Program-made: the position numbers and the translations under genes
The notes under the pieces: generated by a model
Told to the model about the DNA's origin: nothing
Database searches by the model: none
What the model saw: the letters and a program-made list of their open reading frames with translations, nothing else
In this document: in pieces, positions 15,458 to 25,551 of the stretch
Numbering within the stretch: position 1 is the first letter of the stretch
Layout: the number at the start of each line of letters is the position of its first letter
NCBI GenBank assembly: GCA_023421115.1
Contig: JAEZUI010000094.1
Coordinates: 1 to 64,000 of the forward strand
Reading direction: 5' to 3'
DNA from: Bacillota bacterium
GTDB lineage: Bacteria; Bacillota; Clostridia; Acetivibrionales; Acetivibrionaceae
Length of the DNA stretch: 64,000 nucleotides

Positions 15458-18028
15458 GTGAAAAGAATATACAAAAACAAAAAAGGTGCTTCCTTAATTA
15501 CAGTAATGATAATATTGACTGTGTTGACTCTTTTAAGCGTTGTATTAGTAGATATGTCTATTCAAGGCTTGGTTCTTTCAAAGCGTAGTAAAAATATTGA
15601 TTTTGCATATTATGCTGGTGAATCATCAATAGAAAACTGGTTTTCTGAAATAAAAAAACTTCTAAGTGATCCAACTGTGGGAAATGATTATCCTTCTGGT
15701 TTTGTTGATATTACTCTTACAGGAGGTGTGGGACAAGCAAAGTCAATTGAAAATTATGCTAATTGGTTAATATTTCAAGAATTCAATTTAAATAGTTTAT
15801 CTACTCAATATATAGACATATCTAATGTAGCGTCACCAGTAACATCTTTGTCTGGTGATAATTTTGCTGAAGTTGAATTGGAAGGAGTAAAGATTGGTGA
15901 TGTAAGAGTAAAAACTGCTTCAAATGACACCATAATTGTTTCTATAGAACTCGTTGCTGTATCAAACTATTTTCCTGCTTCTAGTCCATATCAGGCAGGA
16001 AATAAACAGATATTTGCTAAACGTGACTTTGAAGTTAAAATACCCCTTCCTTCAGAGGGTTTTTTAACAGGAGCTATTTTTTCAGTTAGAGATTTTTATG
16101 TTAGCGGTGAAGATAAATCTAATAGTGTTGTAAATGTCAAAGGGGATGTTAATGTATTTGGATCATTCACTCCAAATTATAAAAATCCATCACAACATTA
16201 TTATGGTGGTATATATGCTCTAAAAAAAGCAAATTTGAACATTGATGGTAATGCATATAGTAGAAGTTTTATAAGAACCGGACGATACGCAGCTAAATAT
16301 GGTTCCTATTTTACAGATACAAGTTATAGTGATAGCAGTGAAATTAGAATAAAAAAAGATGCAGTTGCTCAATCTTTGCAGATATTTGGTTCGGATGATA
16401 GGGTTGTTGTATATAGAAACGCGTATACTTTTGATGATTTGGAAATGAATGGACTTGAATCTGTATTAGCTGTTAATGGTAGTTTTTTTGGATTATCAAG
16501 AGGTGGTTCTCATGATAGTCATGATGAATCAAGTGCTATTGTAAACAGTGCTATAATTCACCATGCCTATACTACAGATCTTATGAATAGAGCAAAGAAA
16601 TCAAGGATAGTTGTTAATGGTGATGTTATTCTTGGTGGGGGTACCTTTAAAGTAGTTACAGAAGATGAAGCAACAGTGGATAATCCAGTTGGTAGTAGAG
16701 TTGGACAGATAGAAGATGCTTCAATTGCTTGGCATAAAGATGAATATCCTTATTACAAAGAGTTCAATGCAACAGGAAGTTGGTCAGATGAAGGTAATTA
16801 TCATAATGCGTTGAGACGCGAATATAGAATAAATAATTCAAATATTTCTGGATTTATGAATTTGTTTCAAAAGTGGTCTATAAAAGGAAATGAATTGGAG
16901 ATTGATGATTGGCTTAGTCAAATAGACAGAGAGAGGAACAACATAGCTCCTATTACTTTCGATGATTCAAATCCCACTAAGATAAGAGGATATTGGAATT
17001 ATGAAATTGCAGCAAATGGGAAAATTTATCAAAAATTTAGACCTGGGTACGCAGAAAATCCATCTAGTTCAGATTCAGAATATCGTCAAGATTTGTTTGT
17101 AAATAATTCAGAATATAGAATTGAAAATATTTTTGACACAAATAATAAACTAACATTTGGAGGTGCGTATTGGAATTCTATTAATGGTGCACCTGCTGGT
17201 GATTATGAAAAAATATTTATGAATCCTGGTGCAAATCTTGATAATATGCTACAAGAGTTAAAAGCATATGTTGAACAGCTTGCATCGAGAGAATATGGTA
17301 CAAGTGAATGGGATGCTAAGGATAATGGAAAGTTTAATGAAATGCTTAAAAAATTTGATAATACATGGTCTAGTGCAGCAGCATCTAATCCGTATTATTT
17401 GCTTATAGATAAAACTGAGTTAACCAGTTTAACACCTTCTATTGATAGTATTGATATTAATGATGCTTTTAGAGATTATCATTGTAATACTACTGGAATG
17501 CCAGATCCAATTGATGTTTATAGTGAATGTGCGGTTACTCCAAGAGATAAAAAGTATTATCTTCTCGTAAATAAAAATCCAGAACTTGAGCTAAAAATAT
17601 CTGGTCCTTATAACGGAATAATTTTTACAGCTGGACGTGTGGTATTGGAGAATGGAGCTAATATATATGGTTCGATAATATCTGCTGGTGGTGGATATTA
17701 TGATGGTGTAAACTTTAAGTGTTTTGATCCAACCTCCTCTGATGTGAACTCTTTAAAAGTTAATTCAGAGAGTGATGTTGAGAATAAACTGGATGATGGC
17801 GATTTGGCAGGAATTATTTTTAAAGCAGGAGCAGATAATGAGGAGGTTTATATTGACTTTTATCTTGGTGCACCGACAGAGCAAGATGTTATTGATGCTG
17901 CTAAAGTAATTAATTCAGGTCTTGTGCCTACTGGTGAACCGGAGGATTATTATTTAAACAGGGCTGCAAGGTTAAATCTTTTGCAAAAGTTTAAAGATAA
18001 TTCAATAGATTTGTATAACATATTTTAA
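15458..18028 (+). CDS. Very large PilX-like pilus protein with a beta-solenoid-like region
   Basis: An 856-residue protein from the GTG at 15458, preferred over the GTG at 15449 because GAGGGAGAG lies directly upstream of the former. The N-terminus KNKKGASLITVMIILTVL is PilX-like: Gly-Ala junction, no Glu at +5. From about residue 200 repeated short strands (VNVKGDVNVFG; LNIDGNAYSR; EIRIKKDAVAQSLQIFG; ELELKISGPYNGIIF) suggest a beta-solenoid, as in bactofilins and adhesins. It is a candidate pilus-tip adhesin. The secreted VWA protein at 33588 has a similar repeat region. Confidence 0.65.
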   Translation: MKRIYKNKKGASLITVMIILTVLTLLSVVLVDMSIQGLVLSKRSKNIDFAYYAGESSIENWFSEIKKLLSDPTVGNDYPSGFVDITLTGGVGQAKSIENYANWLIFQEFNLNSLSTQYIDISNVASPVTSLSGDNFAEVELEGVKIGDVRVKTASNDTIIVSIELVAVSNYFPASSPYQAGNKQIFAKRDFEVKIPLPSEGFLTGAIFSVRDFYVSGEDKSNSVVNVKGDVNVFGSFTPNYKNPSQHYYGGIYALKKANLNIDGNAYSRSFIRTGRYAAKYGSYFTDTSYSDSSEIRIKKDAVAQSLQIFGSDDRVVVYRNAYTFDDLEMNGLESVLAVNGSFFGLSRGGSHDSHDESSAIVNSAIIHHAYTTDLMNRAKKSRIVVNGDVILGGGTFKVVTEDEATVDNPVGSRVGQIEDASIAWHKDEYPYYKEFNATGSWSDEGNYHNALRREYRINNSNISGFMNLFQKWSIKGNELEIDDWLSQIDRERNNIAPITFDDSNPTKIRGYWNYEIAANGKIYQKFRPGYAENPSSSDSEYRQDLFVNNSEYRIENIFDTNNKLTFGGAYWNSINGAPAGDYEKIFMNPGANLDNMLQELKAYVEQLASREYGTSEWDAKDNGKFNEMLKKFDNTWSSAAASNPYYLLIDKTELTSLTPSIDSIDINDAFRDYHCNTTGMPDPIDVYSECAVTPRDKKYYLLVNKNPELELKISGPYNGIIFTAGRVVLENGANIYGSIISAGGGYYDGVNFKCFDPTSSDVNSLKVNSESDVENKLDDGDLAGIIFKAGADNEEVYIDFYLGAPTEQDVIDAAKVINSGLVPTGEPEDYYLNRAARLNLLQKFKDNSIDLYNIF

Positions 18029-18044
18029 TTATGAGGTGGAGCGA

Positions 18045-19247
18045 ATGAATAGGAAAATGAAGTTAGTTACTGCTATAACACTAGTTACAGCAATGATAAT
18101 GAGTACAGGTTGTTCGATATTGTTCAAAAAGGATAAGCCTGTTGAAGAAACAAAACCTAAAATTGAGACACCTGATACAAGTGAGGCTGAAGATAAAAAG
18201 GTTCATGAAATTGTCGACAAGTATTTTACTACTTTATTTTCTAAACCTATTTCGGATTATGATCAATATATAGTAAGTGGTACAATACCGGAGGATATTC
18301 AGTCGCTAGTTGCAAAGAGAACTATTGATGAGGCAAATGGAAATCCTGAAATAGGATTACATTTACCAAGAATAATTGAAATGAATGGGCTCAATATTAT
18401 AGGGTATGAAATATTAAAAGCTACAGATGGAAGATCAAAAATAGATACTCATTTTATTGGCAAAACAGGTGAAAACTTTTTGTATTATGTACAAATAGAT
18501 ATTAAAGCTAAGGTTCTTTCAGAAGCAGATTTTTTAAAGTATTATGTTCAAAACCAACAAACAAAAGTATATGAAAAAATTGCAGCTGCAGTTGTTGATG
18601 AAAACTTATGTGACTATATAAAAGTTCAGTTAAAATACGATTTAGAAGTTACTAAAGAGGGTAATGATTATAAAGTTGTAACACAAAAGGAAGCAAACTA
18701 TAAGCCTGGATTAAAAAACAGATTATTTAAATTAAATAATGAATTTGTTGAAAGAATCTCTTATCTTGATATTAATAAGGATGAGGAAAAGAATATTTTC
18801 GAAAGTGAGAAGGCGGTTATTGATAATTTATTTAAAAATCTTCTGCTTATTGATAAAGAAAGAATGATTCTTTTGAAAGGTAAATTTGATATTAATAGTG
18901 TTGAATTTGCGAGTTTCCTTACGTTGATTGGTGTTTCTCAAAAAGATGGAAATGACCTTATGCTAATTGGTGATAATTATAAACAAAAGTTTAGTTGTAG
19001 TTCGTTCCCGCTTCAGTTGAATATGGAGAAGATTAATGAGTATAAAAACATTGATATTCAAATACATCCAGGCTATTCTGAGAAGACTAAAAGGTATTTT
19101 GTTTCCTTAGATGCTTCTGTTATTCAGTCTAATGGTATGGTTGGTGAAGAGGTAATATATAAATTTGATTATTATGTTACTTTGACGAAAGATAACGACA
19201 AGATATTAGTTGATGGTTTTGAATTAAACGAGTATTATAAGAAATAG
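18045..19247 (+). CDS. Lipoprotein of unknown function at the end of the pilus operon
   Basis: A 400-residue protein from the ATG at 18045, preceded by GAGGTGGA; a GTG at 18036 overlaps that site. The signal peptide ends in a lipobox, IMSTGC, so Cys 24 is the likely lipidated residue. The mature part is rich in charged residues with no family I recognise. Its position 16 bases after the PilX-like gene suggests a surface role in pilus assembly or anchoring. A terminator follows. Confidence 0.7.
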   Translation: MNRKMKLVTAITLVTAMIMSTGCSILFKKDKPVEETKPKIETPDTSEAEDKKVHEIVDKYFTTLFSKPISDYDQYIVSGTIPEDIQSLVAKRTIDEANGNPEIGLHLPRIIEMNGLNIIGYEILKATDGRSKIDTHFIGKTGENFLYYVQIDIKAKVLSEADFLKYYVQNQQTKVYEKIAAAVVDENLCDYIKVQLKYDLEVTKEGNDYKVVTQKEANYKPGLKNRLFKLNNEFVERISYLDINKDEEKNIFESEKAVIDNLFKNLLLIDKERMILLKGKFDINSVEFASFLTLIGVSQKDGNDLMLIGDNYKQKFSCSSFPLQLNMEKINEYKNIDIQIHPGYSEKTKRYFVSLDASVIQSNGMVGEEVIYKFDYYVTLTKDNDKILVDGFELNEYYKK

Positions 19248-19296
19248 AATAATTTTAGTAGTTTGAGGTAATGTTTATTTAGATAATAATATTGAG

Positions 19297-19333
19297 GGAT
19301 GAATTGTGGGTTGTTCCATAGTGCATCCTTTTT
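19297..19333 (+). terminator. Terminator of the pilus operon
   Basis: GGATG (19297-19301) and CATCC (19324-19328) close a hairpin that also holds GTGG/CCAT, followed by TTTTTTATTT. It lies about 50 bases after the lipoprotein gene. Confidence 0.6.
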
Positions 19334-19504
19334 TATTTCTTAAAAAGGGAGCATTGATTAAAAAAATAAACGCTTCAATTTCATTTTATATTTTATATTT
19401 TATAGGTTTTTGAAAATAATTGGTCAGCAGTATTTATGTGGGTGATTCTAAAAAATTACTGTACAATTGATAGCTCAAAAAATCCGATGGGCTTTGTAAC
19501 CTTG

Positions 19505-19553
19505 TAACCTAAGTGTTTTCTAGGTTATTTTTTGAATTAACCTAGATATTATT
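19505..19553 (+). promoter_or_regulatory. Competing hairpins (attenuator-like) upstream of tepA
   Basis: TCTAGGTTA (19519-19527) can pair with TAACCTAGA (19538-19546), which is followed by a T-rich tract. The same TAGGTTA can instead pair with TAACCTA at 19505-19511. The layout is that of a terminator with a competing anti-terminator, about 80 bases before the tepA start. No known ligand motif was recognised, and function is inference. Confidence 0.35.
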
Positions 19554-19623
19554 TTTTAATTGTAATAATTTTGTTATTATTATAAATACTAATATTGAGA
19601 TAGACTATAAGGATGTGATAGTT

Positions 19624-20388
19624 ATGAATATTGAGAATAAAGTTACATTTAACAAAGCTTCTATTGTTGAAGAAAATATGCAGAAAGAAAAAAATGAAGA
19701 TATACAAGATATAAAAGAGTTTGGAAAGACAACAGTTACAAATGAGAAAGGAAATATTCATTGTTTAACAGTTATAGGACAGATTGAAGGGCATATTGTT
19801 CTTCCCCCTCAAAATAAGACAACAAAATATGAACATGTAATACCACAATTGGTAGCAATTGAGGAAAGTAGAGATATAGATGGATTATTGCTAATTTTGA
19901 ATACTGTAGGGGGTGATGTTGAGGCCGGGCTTGCAATAGCAGAAATGATTGCTAGTATGTCAAAGCCTTCAGTATCACTTGTATTAGGAGGAGGGCATAG
20001 TATCGGCGTACCAATGGCAGTATCAACAAAATTTTCATTTATTGCACCTTCCGCTACTATGACAATCCATCCGATCAGATTAAACGGTATGGTAATTGGT
20101 GTTCCACAGACATTTGAGTATTTTGATAAAATGCAGGAAAGGGTTGTGAGATTCGTATCAAAAAACAGCAAAATATCCAGCGAAACTTTTAGAGGACTTA
20201 TGCTTAAAACTGGAGAATTAGCAAATGATGTTGGAACAATCTTATTTGGAGAGGAGGCAGTTAAACAGGGGCTTATTGACGGGACAGGAGGTCTTTATGA
20301 ATCATTAAAAAAGTTGTATGAACTAATAGATTTGAAAAAGAAAGACGATGCTGATTCATACATAGATACAAAGGAGGAATTACAGTGA
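19624..20388 (+). CDS. tepA: ClpP-like serine protease, translocation-enhancing protein TepA
   Basis: A 254-residue protein of the ClpP/crotonase fold, starting at the ATG with AAGGA upstream rather than the GTG at 19615. The segment LNTVGGDVEAGLAIAEMIAS matches the ClpP oxyanion region, and GGGHSIGVPMAVS holds the presumed catalytic Ser. The His/Asp region follows near MTIHPIRLNG. B. subtilis TepA (YmfB) was linked to protein export and spore outgrowth. The order tepA-ylzJ-spoIIIE matches B. subtilis and supports the call. Confidence 0.9.
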   Translation: MNIENKVTFNKASIVEENMQKEKNEDIQDIKEFGKTTVTNEKGNIHCLTVIGQIEGHIVLPPQNKTTKYEHVIPQLVAIEESRDIDGLLLILNTVGGDVEAGLAIAEMIASMSKPSVSLVLGGGHSIGVPMAVSTKFSFIAPSATMTIHPIRLNGMVIGVPQTFEYFDKMQERVVRFVSKNSKISSETFRGLMLKTGELANDVGTILFGEEAVKQGLIDGTGGLYESLKKLYELIDLKKKDDADSYIDTKEELQ

Positions 20389-20600
20389 TTCTATACTCTA
20401 TTATTCCGATAGATGTGGTTTTTTGTAGCTATGATATGAATGTGTATAACTTTATTGAGCTTGAATATGAAGGAGAAAAGGTGGAAGTAACACCACTGTC
20501 AAACAATACTTATAAGGTAAACAGGATAATAAGTACAGCTCCAAAAGTGTATTTGAATCCTAAATTAATGCCGGGTAGTATTATTGAAGGTCCTATATAA
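20385..20600 (+). CDS. ylzJ: YlzJ-like small protein
   Basis: A 71-residue protein starting at a GTG that overlaps the tepA stop by four bases, so the two are translationally coupled. It starts with the YlzJ-like ILYSIIPIDVVF segment and ends with LNPKLMPGSIIEGPI. Function is unknown. The family is found between tepA and spoIIIE in spore formers, the arrangement seen here. Confidence 0.85.
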   Translation: MILYSIIPIDVVFCSYDMNVYNFIELEYEGEKVEVTPLSNNTYKVNRIISTAPKVYLNPKLMPGSIIEGPI

Positions 20601-20704
20601 ACCGTTCTTCAGCTCTATCGGTATGAAATGGTTATGGAAAAAGCCTCAAAAATGTGTTATATTAGGTGGGGAATATTTTTTCGTATTTACGCGGGGGTGT
20701 CAAA

Positions 20705-23068
20705 TTGAAAATCAAGAAGGTACAAAAGAAGAAGTATAGTAAGAAGCAAAGTGGCATATTAAAATATAATCATGAAATCATAGGTATTTTGATGTTAGCT
20801 TTTGGTATTCTAGTTTTATTAGGGATTTATTTAAAAGGGTCAATAGGTATATTCGGTGAGTCAGTAAAAAGCTTTGTATTAGGCCTTACTGGACCTATTG
20901 GGGTTATTATACCTCCTATTTTAATTGTGTACGGGGTATTGGTGATATTTAAAAAGAATAGTGATAATGTAAACACAAAGCTAATGTATATTTCAGTACT
21001 TATGCTTTTGATAGCTGCGTTGATACAGACAGGCTTCTATAGAGAAGAAGAATATATTAATATGAGTATTATGAATTATCTACAAAAGTTCTACATTGAC
21101 GGTGTTGATATACAAGGTGGAGGTGTGTTTGGTGGAATAGTGAGTATTCCGTTCTTGCTGCTATTCCAAAATTTAGGTACTATTATTATTCTTAGTACTA
21201 TAGCTGTTGTTGACATAATCCTTCTGACAAATATATCTATTGCAAGAATATTTATAAGCCTTAAGAATATTCTATTTGGTACATTTGGAAAGATTAAGGA
21301 AAGTATAAAGCTTCCTGAATCTAATAAGCAAAAAGATGAAGAATTTGAGCCTGATATAGTGATGAATGGTAAAAAGCTAGAAAAAAGCAAAGTTATTGAT
21401 TTTAGTCTTAAAAAGAATGAAAGTGAAGCAAAAGATGAAAAGAGCAAATTAAAAGAGGAAAAAGATGAAGTAGTAAAGCTGGAAATTAACGATTTTAAAA
21501 ATAATGAACATGTTGTGAAAGATATTAAGAAAAAGGAAAGTCATGCTGCTGAGATGGAAAAGATTAAGGACTCGGTTAATAGAGAAATAACCCATACGCC
21601 TAAGTTGAATGTTGATTATAAATATCCAGATGCTATTCTATTAGAAGATAACAGGGGTTCTTCAGGCAATTCTACAAACTTTAGAAATGCGGCTCTAAAA
21701 GGAGCAAAAAAACTTGAAGAAACTCTAAATAGCTTTGGTGTTGAAGCAAAGGTGGTAAATGTAAGTAGAGGGCCAGCAGTTACAAGATATGAACTTCAGC
21801 CAAGTCCTGGAGTAAAGGTAAGTAAGATAGTAAACTTAGCAGATGATATATCGTTGAATCTTGCAGCATCGGGTGTCAGAATTGAAGCTCCTATTCCTGG
21901 TAAGGCTGCAATTGGTATAGAAGTGCCAAACAAAGAAGTGGAAGCAGTGTTTCTAAAAGAGGTTATTGAATCAAGTGAATTTAAGGACAACCCTTCAAGG
22001 CTTAGTTTTGCGCTTGGTAAGGATATTTCAGGCCAGAATATGGTAGCAGATATAGGAAAGATGCCGCATTTGTTGGTAGCCGGAGCTACAGGTTCAGGAA
22101 AGAGTGTATGTATAAACAGTATAATAGTAAGTCTTTTATATAAAGCAAATCCTAATGAGGTAAAGTTGCTAATGGTAGATCCTAAGGTTGTTGAACTTGG
22201 AATATATAATGGAATACCGCATCTTCTAATTCCGGTTGTAACTGATGCGAAGAAAGCAGCGGGAGCATTGAATTGGGCTGTTCAGGAGATGGTGAATAGG
22301 TACAAACTTTTTGCCGATAAAGGGGTTCGGGATATTAAAGGATACAATGCGATTGCTAAACAGGATGAAGGTGAAGAGCCTTTGCCTCAGATTGTAATAA
22401 TAATTGATGAGCTTGCAGACCTTATGATGGTTGCTCCAAACGATGTTGAGGATGCTATATGTAGACTTGCTCAGATGGCAAGGGCAGCGGGTATGCATCT
22501 TGTAATAGCAACACAGAGACCATCGGTAGATGTTATAACCGGTGTTATTAAGGCAAATATTCCTTCAAGAATTGCTTTTGCAGTTTCGTCTCAAGTGGAT
22601 TCTAGAACTATATTAGATATGGCTGGAGCCGAAAAACTGCTTGGTAAAGGAGATATGCTGTTTTATCCTGTTGGAGAGCCAAAGCCTATAAGGGTAAAGG
22701 GAACTTTTGTATCGGACAAGGAAGTTGAAAGTGTTGTGGAATTCATTAAAGCACAAGGTGCAGTTGAGTATAACGAAAATATTATAGAAGAGATAAACAG
22801 TGAAAAGGAGACTATAGAAGTTGATTCTGGACATAATGACGAGTTGCTCCCACAAGCGATAGAATTAGTTGTGGAGGCAGGTCAGGCATCAGTTTCATTG
22901 ATACAAAGAAAATTTAAAGTGGGTTATGCAAGAGCTGCAAGGATTGTTGATCAGATGGAGGCTAGAGGTATAGTTGGCGGGTTTGAAGGTAGTAAGCCAA
23001 GACAGGTTTTGATTTCTAAGCAGCAGTGGCATGAGCTTAATATGAGGAGCGACGTTAGCGGAGAATGA
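20705..23068 (+). CDS. spoIIIE: FtsK/SpoIIIE-type DNA translocase
   Basis: A 787-residue protein from the TTG at 20705, chosen because GCGGGGGTG lies just upstream; the alternative GTG at 20666 has no good site. Four membrane helices (residues about 25-185) anchor it at the septum. A charged linker leads to the motor domain with Walker A AGATGSGKSV and Walker B VIIIDELADLMM. A C-terminal winged-helix gamma domain (about 715-775) reads orientation sequences. It pumps the chromosome into the forespore or through the division septum. No second ftsK is visible in the window. Confidence 0.95.
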   Translation: MKIKKVQKKKYSKKQSGILKYNHEIIGILMLAFGILVLLGIYLKGSIGIFGESVKSFVLGLTGPIGVIIPPILIVYGVLVIFKKNSDNVNTKLMYISVLMLLIAALIQTGFYREEEYINMSIMNYLQKFYIDGVDIQGGGVFGGIVSIPFLLLFQNLGTIIILSTIAVVDIILLTNISIARIFISLKNILFGTFGKIKESIKLPESNKQKDEEFEPDIVMNGKKLEKSKVIDFSLKKNESEAKDEKSKLKEEKDEVVKLEINDFKNNEHVVKDIKKKESHAAEMEKIKDSVNREITHTPKLNVDYKYPDAILLEDNRGSSGNSTNFRNAALKGAKKLEETLNSFGVEAKVVNVSRGPAVTRYELQPSPGVKVSKIVNLADDISLNLAASGVRIEAPIPGKAAIGIEVPNKEVEAVFLKEVIESSEFKDNPSRLSFALGKDISGQNMVADIGKMPHLLVAGATGSGKSVCINSIIVSLLYKANPNEVKLLMVDPKVVELGIYNGIPHLLIPVVTDAKKAAGALNWAVQEMVNRYKLFADKGVRDIKGYNAIAKQDEGEEPLPQIVIIIDELADLMMVAPNDVEDAICRLAQMARAAGMHLVIATQRPSVDVITGVIKANIPSRIAFAVSSQVDSRTILDMAGAEKLLGKGDMLFYPVGEPKPIRVKGTFVSDKEVESVVEFIKAQGAVEYNENIIEEINSEKETIEVDSGHNDELLPQAIELVVEAGQASVSLIQRKFKVGYARAARIVDQMEARGIVGGFEGSKPRQVLISKQQWHELNMRSDVSGE

Positions 23069-23085
23069 TTAGACCACATTGGATA

Positions 23086-23140
23086 AAAGGCATACAATGG
23101 AAACTATATCGGTATACAAGTTTTCATTGTATGCTTTTTG
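23086..23140. terminator. Bidirectional terminator between spoIIIE and the TPR gene
   Basis: GCATACAATG (23090-23099) pairs with CATTGTATGC (23125-23134), extended by AAAC/GTTT. It is flanked by A-rich sequence on the left and a T run on the right, so it serves both converging genes. Confidence 0.75.
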
Positions 23141-23157
23141 ATATAGGAATTAAATTA

Positions 23158-25380
23158 CTAATGTTGTTTTTGTTTTATTCTATTTATGCTAGTTTGGATA
23201 TCTTCAGTTTCGGGATTAATCTCCTGTGCCCTTTGATATGAATCCAAAGATTCACTATATTTACCTAAATCCTCATATAACATACCTAATAGATTGTAAG
23301 CATCAGAATTTGGAAGGATATTAATAGAAGTTTTAAGTATTTCAATAGCTTCTTCAAATTTGCCCTGTTGAGCGAATAGTTTGCTATAATCCTTATATAT
23401 TCTTATATTGCCGGAATCAAGTTTTATTGCTTCATCATAGCACATTGAAGCTTCTTTATATTTTTGCTCGTTTGCCATAATGTTTCCTAACATATAGTAA
23501 GAAAAAGAACTATTAGGGTTTTTGTCTATTGCTATAGCTATTTGCTTAACAGCTGCTTTATAATTTCCTCTTTTAGAGTATAAGATTCCTAGATAAGTAT
23601 ATGCTAAATCATTGTTTGGAAAATCCTGAATTATATTTGTGCAAATTGAAATGGCTTCATCGTAATTTCCTAATTCGTTTAATATGATTGCTAATTCAAA
23701 GCTGGCATCTAAAAAATTTGGATTATTCATAATACTAGTCTCAAACATAGTTTTTGCCTTTATATAATTTTCTTTTACTTCATAGATTAGTCCCATATTA
23801 TAATATGTCAATGCTAAATCATTTCTAGACAATCCAATATTCAGAGCTTTTTCATAAAGAGAAAGAGCGTTATTATATTGCTCTTTTGCACAAAGAGCTG
23901 AAGCAAGTGATACATAAGTTTTGGAAATAGAAGGATTTATAATAAGTGATTGATTGAAATATTCAATAGATTTATCGATTTTACCTTGATTATAGTATTC
24001 TCCTCCAAGAGTATTTAAAGATGTAGGAGAATTTGGATTAACAGAAAGCATATATTTGAATAATGTTTCAGTATCTTTCCATTTAGAAGAATAGATATTT
24101 GAAGCAGTTATTTCACCAAACGATAAAAGAAAAAAAAGAATAATAATTATAGAATACTTAATTACTTGTGTTTTTTTTACTTTTGATAGATTACTTATGA
24201 GGACCATAAAGCAAATTAATATACCTATAAAGGGAAAATAAGCATATCTATAATAAGCTATTGAATCTGTTACTTTTATGATTCCTGAAGTAGGAAGTAT
24301 TGAAATTATATAGAACAAATAACCAAGTAATAAAGTTTTTGAACGACGATAGGTTAATACAAAAACAATAATGAGCAAAATAGTTAAAATAGCAGGTATT
24401 AAGTAAGATGAATTACTTAGAGAAATTGGATGGATAAATTCATAGTAAGATGATAAATTAGTAGGTATTAATAATTTCCATAAATAAAAAATGTTATTAA
24501 AGCAGATAAGCAAAAAGATTTGGAGTATATTTAGACTTTGTGGAAGTACTTCAATTGAGGCGGTATTCTTTTGAGAAATATATGCTACTAAGGTAAAAAT
24601 AGCAGATATAATAAAGTAGGGGACTTTTTCTATTAGTGTTAAAAAGTTAACCCTATTATACCAAAAGTAGTCTAGGAGTAATATAATAATGGGAAGTGAT
24701 ACAGCTATAGGTTTTGATAATAATGCAAGAATAAAAACAGCTATTGAAGATAATAAATACTTCTTATATGAAGACTTTACATAAATTATATATAGTATCA
24801 ATGATAATAGGAGAAAAAAGGTTGCTAATACAGATTTTCTTTCACTTATCCAGGTAATTTCTTCAATAGTAACTGGATGGATTCCAAATAAAACACCGCC
24901 AATAAAGGCAAGCCAAATTTTGTTAAACATAAGGTATAAAAGCAATAATACAAAAAATGAATTGAGTATATGAATACATAAACTGGTTATATGAAAAACA
25001 TGTATGCTGCTTTGGCTACCGCCAAAAGAAACATCAATCATAAGTGATATCATAGCAAGAGGCTGATAGTATCCCATAACAGTTGAAGGATTAAAAACTT
25101 CAAAAAAGAACTGTTTGGCTGAAGCACAGCTTGGATTTTGGACAAGATTATTTTGAAATACATATTGCATATCATCAGCTGCAATTGCTTTTGAATGAAT
25201 TGTTTGATTGTGAACGAGTAGCAAAATTATTGCAAGTAATACTCCTGTGATACATAGCATTACGATTTTTGAAGTAATTGGTCTTTGTATTTTATATTCT
25301 TCAATAAATTCAGACATTTCTGAAAAAATCCTGCTAAAGAAGTTTTTGTTTGTTTCTGATACTTCCTTGTTGTTATTCAT
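23158..25380 (-). CDS. Polytopic membrane protein with C-terminal TPR repeats
   Basis: A 740-residue protein. About ten membrane helices (residues 40-430) form a glycosyltransferase-C/TMTC-like module: the first extracytoplasmic loop carries AADDMQYVFQNNLVQNP, and a HP-x-x-x-E-E-I-TWISERK segment follows near residue 170. About eight TPR repeats (450-735) follow, each near 34 residues with Gly/Tyr/Pro signatures. Such proteins resemble eukaryotic TMTC O-mannosyltransferases, but the transferase role is not shown here. The ATG has a GGGAGG site and a clear sigma-A promoter. It is read against its neighbours as a single-gene unit. Confidence 0.8.
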   Translation of the reverse strand: MNNNKEVSETNKNFFSRIFSEMSEFIEEYKIQRPITSKIVMLCITGVLLAIILLLVHNQTIHSKAIAADDMQYVFQNNLVQNPSCASAKQFFFEVFNPSTVMGYYQPLAMISLMIDVSFGGSQSSIHVFHITSLCIHILNSFFVLLLLYLMFNKIWLAFIGGVLFGIHPVTIEEITWISERKSVLATFFLLLSLILYIIYVKSSYKKYLLSSIAVFILALLSKPIAVSLPIIILLLDYFWYNRVNFLTLIEKVPYFIISAIFTLVAYISQKNTASIEVLPQSLNILQIFLLICFNNIFYLWKLLIPTNLSSYYEFIHPISLSNSSYLIPAILTILLIIVFVLTYRRSKTLLLGYLFYIISILPTSGIIKVTDSIAYYRYAYFPFIGILICFMVLISNLSKVKKTQVIKYSIIIILFFLLSFGEITASNIYSSKWKDTETLFKYMLSVNPNSPTSLNTLGGEYYNQGKIDKSIEYFNQSLIINPSISKTYVSLASALCAKEQYNNALSLYEKALNIGLSRNDLALTYYNMGLIYEVKENYIKAKTMFETSIMNNPNFLDASFELAIILNELGNYDEAISICTNIIQDFPNNDLAYTYLGILYSKRGNYKAAVKQIAIAIDKNPNSSFSYYMLGNIMANEQKYKEASMCYDEAIKLDSGNIRIYKDYSKLFAQQGKFEEAIEILKTSINILPNSDAYNLLGMLYEDLGKYSESLDSYQRAQEINPETEDIQTSINRIKQKQH

Positions 25381-25454
25381 AACAAACCTCCCAAAGTGAA
25401 ATAAGCAAAAAGAAATGTGATATAAAGCTATGCTTTAATAATCTGATAAGCTAT

Positions 25455-25483
25455 ATTATAATATAGAAGGACATTCTTTTCAA
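25455..25483 (-). promoter_or_regulatory. Sigma-A promoter of the TPR membrane protein
   Basis: On the minus strand, TTGAAA (25478-25483), 17 bases, TATAAT (25455-25460): perfect -10 and spacing. The gene starts 75 bases further on. Confidence 0.7.
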
Positions 25484-25551
25484 ACTATTTATTATTTTGA
25501 TAAATGTGTATAATAATATTAAATAAAATTTGAGAAATTAGGTGTGAATTA

